Shown: in pieces, positions 62,552-64,000 of the stretch | Layout of the letters: every line of letters starts with the position of its first letter | How positions within the stretch are numbered: position 1 is the first letter of the stretch | Origin: Lachnospiraceae bacterium | Lineage (GTDB): Bacteria; Bacillota; Clostridia; Lachnospirales; Lachnospiraceae | Length of the DNA: 64,000 nt | Reading direction: 5' to 3' | Assembly: GCA_017500935.1 (NCBI GenBank) | Contig: JAFVXW010000085.1 | Location: 178,580-242,579, forward strand | Position numbers and translations under genes: made by a program | The notes under the pieces: model-generated | Databases searched by the model: none | The model's input: only the letters and a program-made list of their open reading frames with translations | Told to the model about the DNA's origin: nothing

Positions 62552-62610
62552 TGTGGAATATAATACAGTCTATTGTAAATAACCCATATGTGCAATAACC
62601 TTAAACAAAT
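62552..62610 (-). promoter_or_regulatory. shared promoter element, copy B (before the SHOCT gene)
   Basis: Nearly identical to 52641-52699: ATATAATACAGTCTATTGTA followed by AATAA, then, after a variable spacer, CAATAACCTTAAACAAAT. Copy B lies 43 bases before its gene start. The core contains the TACA...TGTA dyad. Shared spacing argues for one regulator acting on both operons. Confidence 0.6.
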
Positions 62611-62617
62611 TCACATT

Positions 62618-63484
62618 CTATTCAATATAAAACTCAACAAAACAGATTGCTTCGTCAAAATCTCCACTGGCTCTGAAATCCATAATCTCTTTCCCAATTC
62701 GATATTTTCCTGACGGGAGTTCTCCGTATAGCCAACCCCAATTTACCTCCCACTCTACTTTATTGTCTGCCGGAATCATCCATGCTTCGGCTGTCCAAGC
62801 GATGTTACCTTGTATCATATATGGCATCTCTTTCCAACCATTTTCCGATGTCCAGTTTTCTACAATATACCAGGAACCAGTCCGCAATTCCCCTGTTGGT
62901 TCTCCGCCGGATTGCATACATTTGATAGTCGCACCAGTTGGAGTAATATTCTCTGCTGTTAAAGATATTCCCCATGTTTCTTCTGTCACCATATCCTCTG
63001 CTGTAGGATATCCGCATAACTCATAAGGTTGCTGTCTGACTTCTTCTGTCGCAAAAATCCTCCAGCTTTCATTCATATAAATTTCAATAGTACCTTCTTG
63101 TGGTCCATACTGGTATCCAAAGTCCGTACCAAAGTTAGATTGATTATTTTTTACGGGTTTTTCTGTTCCGGAAACAGCAGAATCTATTGTTCCGTCCATC
63201 ACGCCGCATCGTGCTTCAACAGAACTTTCAAGTCCGGTATCAAGATACAACTCGCCATTTATCATGACCATTGGCACCACTGCCCCTGTATCGGTATCGA
63301 CCATTACTTCACTTCCTATCGAAACCGCAGCACTTTCACATTCTGTACATTCTTCTAAATATACCAATTCTTCTGTGCTGCCGACCGGCACAGAATTTTC
63401 TGTTTCATATGTATTCTTTTTATGACATCCTGCAAAAGCCAGAGTGCACAAAAATGTTAACAACATCACTTTTCTTTTCGTCAT
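62618..63484 (-). CDS. lipoprotein with Ig-like (Big_14-type) domain
   Basis: 288 residues from the ATG at 63484 (GGGAGG seven bases upstream); an upstream in-frame start is rejected because the signal peptide begins at this Met. Signal MTKRKVMLLTFLCTLAFAGC with lipobox AFAGC. The C-terminal third is an Ig-like domain: LTAENITPTGATIKCMQSGG, then TGELRTGSWYIVENW, AWMIPADNKVEWEVNWGWLY and SGKYRIGKEIMDF. The same type of domain is found in exported parts of clostridial M56 peptidases. Surface role unknown. Confidence 0.72.
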   Translation of the reverse strand: MTKRKVMLLTFLCTLAFAGCHKKNTYETENSVPVGSTEELVYLEECTECESAAVSIGSEVMVDTDTGAVVPMVMINGELYLDTGLESSVEARCGVMDGTIDSAVSGTEKPVKNNQSNFGTDFGYQYGPQEGTIEIYMNESWRIFATEEVRQQPYELCGYPTAEDMVTEETWGISLTAENITPTGATIKCMQSGGEPTGELRTGSWYIVENWTSENGWKEMPYMIQGNIAWTAEAWMIPADNKVEWEVNWGWLYGELPSGKYRIGKEIMDFRASGDFDEAICFVEFYIE

Positions 63485-63710
63485 CCCATACCTCCCCAAA
63501 TAATGTTTCTCTATTGATATAGACGGAAAAAAAAGCGAAAGGTTGCTACTATCTATATTATAGCATTCTATAGCAGCATCAATTCTACTGATACAAACAG
63601 ACCTTTTTCCAAAATTTCTCAATTAATTTAGCGTACTAAAGTGTACCATTTGTGAAAAAACAAAAAAAGAAATGCGGCTTATTTACTGCATTTCTCTAAC
63701 TTTCATTTAC

Positions 63711-63793
63711 TGCTGGTGGCCGGACTTGAACCGGCACGGTGTTGCCACCGAGGGATTTTAAGTCCCTTGCGTCTGCCTATTCCGCCACACCAG
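63711..63793 (-). tRNA. tRNA-Leu (TAA)
   Basis: Complete cloverleaf of 83 bases: acceptor GCTGGTG, D arm, anticodon stem GGGAC/ATCCC with anticodon TAA, a long variable arm typical of Leu (CGGTGGCAACACCG), and T arm GCCGGTTCAAGTCCGGC. CCA is not encoded. It begins a tRNA cluster. Confidence 0.95.
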
Positions 63794-63841
63794 CTAATTC
63801 ATATTGAATTATTGCTCTTTTCGTTTTTCAGAAAAGAAAAA

Positions 63842-63915
63842 CGACCCAGATCGGACTCGAACCGACGACCTCCGCCGTGACAGGGCGGCGCTCTAACCAA
63901 CTGAGCCACTGGGCC
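63842..63915 (-). tRNA. tRNA-Asp (GTC)
   Basis: Complete 74-base cloverleaf: acceptor GGCCCAG, D arm GCTCAGTTGGTTAGAGC, anticodon stem GCCGCCCTGTCACGGCGG with GTC, T arm GTCGGTTCGAGTCCGAT. Discriminator G as usual for Asp. Confidence 0.95.
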
Positions 63916-63932
63916 ATAATCATTTTTCTTAA

Positions 63933-64000
63933 TGGACCTTCGGGGACTCGAACCCAGGACTAACCGGTTATGAGCCGGTTGCTCTAACCAACTGAGCTAA
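63933..64000 (-). tRNA. tRNA-Met (CAT), 5' end outside window
   Basis: The part from the D arm to the acceptor 3' end is present: TTAGCTCAGTTGGTTAGAGC, anticodon stem ACCGGCTCATAACCGGT with anticodon CAT, and T arm CTGGGTTCGAGTCCCCG. The standard CAT loop and GTTAGTCC variable region fit elongator Met; an Ile2 (lysidine) tRNA cannot be ruled out fully without the missing bases. Confidence 0.85.

Overview
The window looks like chromosomal DNA from a low-GC, spore-forming gut anaerobe of the Lachnospiraceae (Clostridia). The grounds are the gene families (class II GalT, GPH-type lactose permease, YafY/WYL, LytTR plus LiaF-like, Ku plus a short LigD), AGGAGG-type ribosome binding sites, SigA-like promoters and a candidate forespore promoter before ku. 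The species cannot be named from the sequence.

Layout. 1-9.8 kb is a plant-sugar (probably arabinoside) utilisation locus: a partial GH51 arabinofuranosidase, two CUT1 permeases (one fused to an extracellular beta-propeller), a lipoprotein binding protein and an AraA-like isomerase on the minus strand, with a GH2 enzyme and a frameshifted beta-lactamase-fold hydrolase divergent on the plus strand. 10-13.1 kb holds a DUF4062/STAND-type NTPase split by an in-frame stop; its 3' end runs antisense through a truncated acetyltransferase. 13-16 kb is a minus-strand acetyltransferase/methyltransferase cassette with two short leader ORFs and hairpins that look like attenuators. 16.4-17.5 kb is a YitT-family gene. 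17.5-26.9 kb is a complete lactose/Leloir operon (lacZ, permease, galK, galT, galE) behind a divergent AraC-type regulator with a 21-bp-phased direct repeat. 27-30.2 kb has a three-gene operon under a promoter carrying a LexA-like box, then ligD and ku. 30.2-35.8 kb is accessory: an orphan conjugative-element sigma/HTH pair, a nucleotidyltransferase with a possible ADP-ribosyltransferase-like partner, an XRE-TPR regulator, and a methyltransferase behind another leader-peptide attenuator.

35.9-52.7 kb is rich in signal-transduction genes: three ECF-like sigma factors (two with long C-terminal extensions and one with a separate downstream partner), a LytTR/LiaF pair, a second XRE-TPR paralogue, a WYL regulator and a BlaI-M56 peptidase system with an exported partner. 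52.7-63.5 kb carries flavodoxin, small regulators, hydrolases, a three-gene ABC-2 exporter with a methyltransferase, and small membrane proteins. A promoter-proximal element of about 59 bp occurs before both the M56 operon and the SHOCT gene at 62.1 kb. The end of the window is a tRNA cluster (Leu-Asp-Met).

How they work together. The two sugar loci import and cleave arabinosides and lactose and feed the Leloir or pentose pathways. Much of the rest is single-operon stress, resistance and regulatory cassettes with local control elements. Several are decaying: truncated acetyltransferases, a broken HTH gene, a split STAND gene and a SHOCT remnant. The strongest candidates for something undescribed are the leader-ORF attenuators, the propeller-permease fusion, the sigma factors with fused domains, the split STAND gene and the shared M56/SHOCT promoter element.
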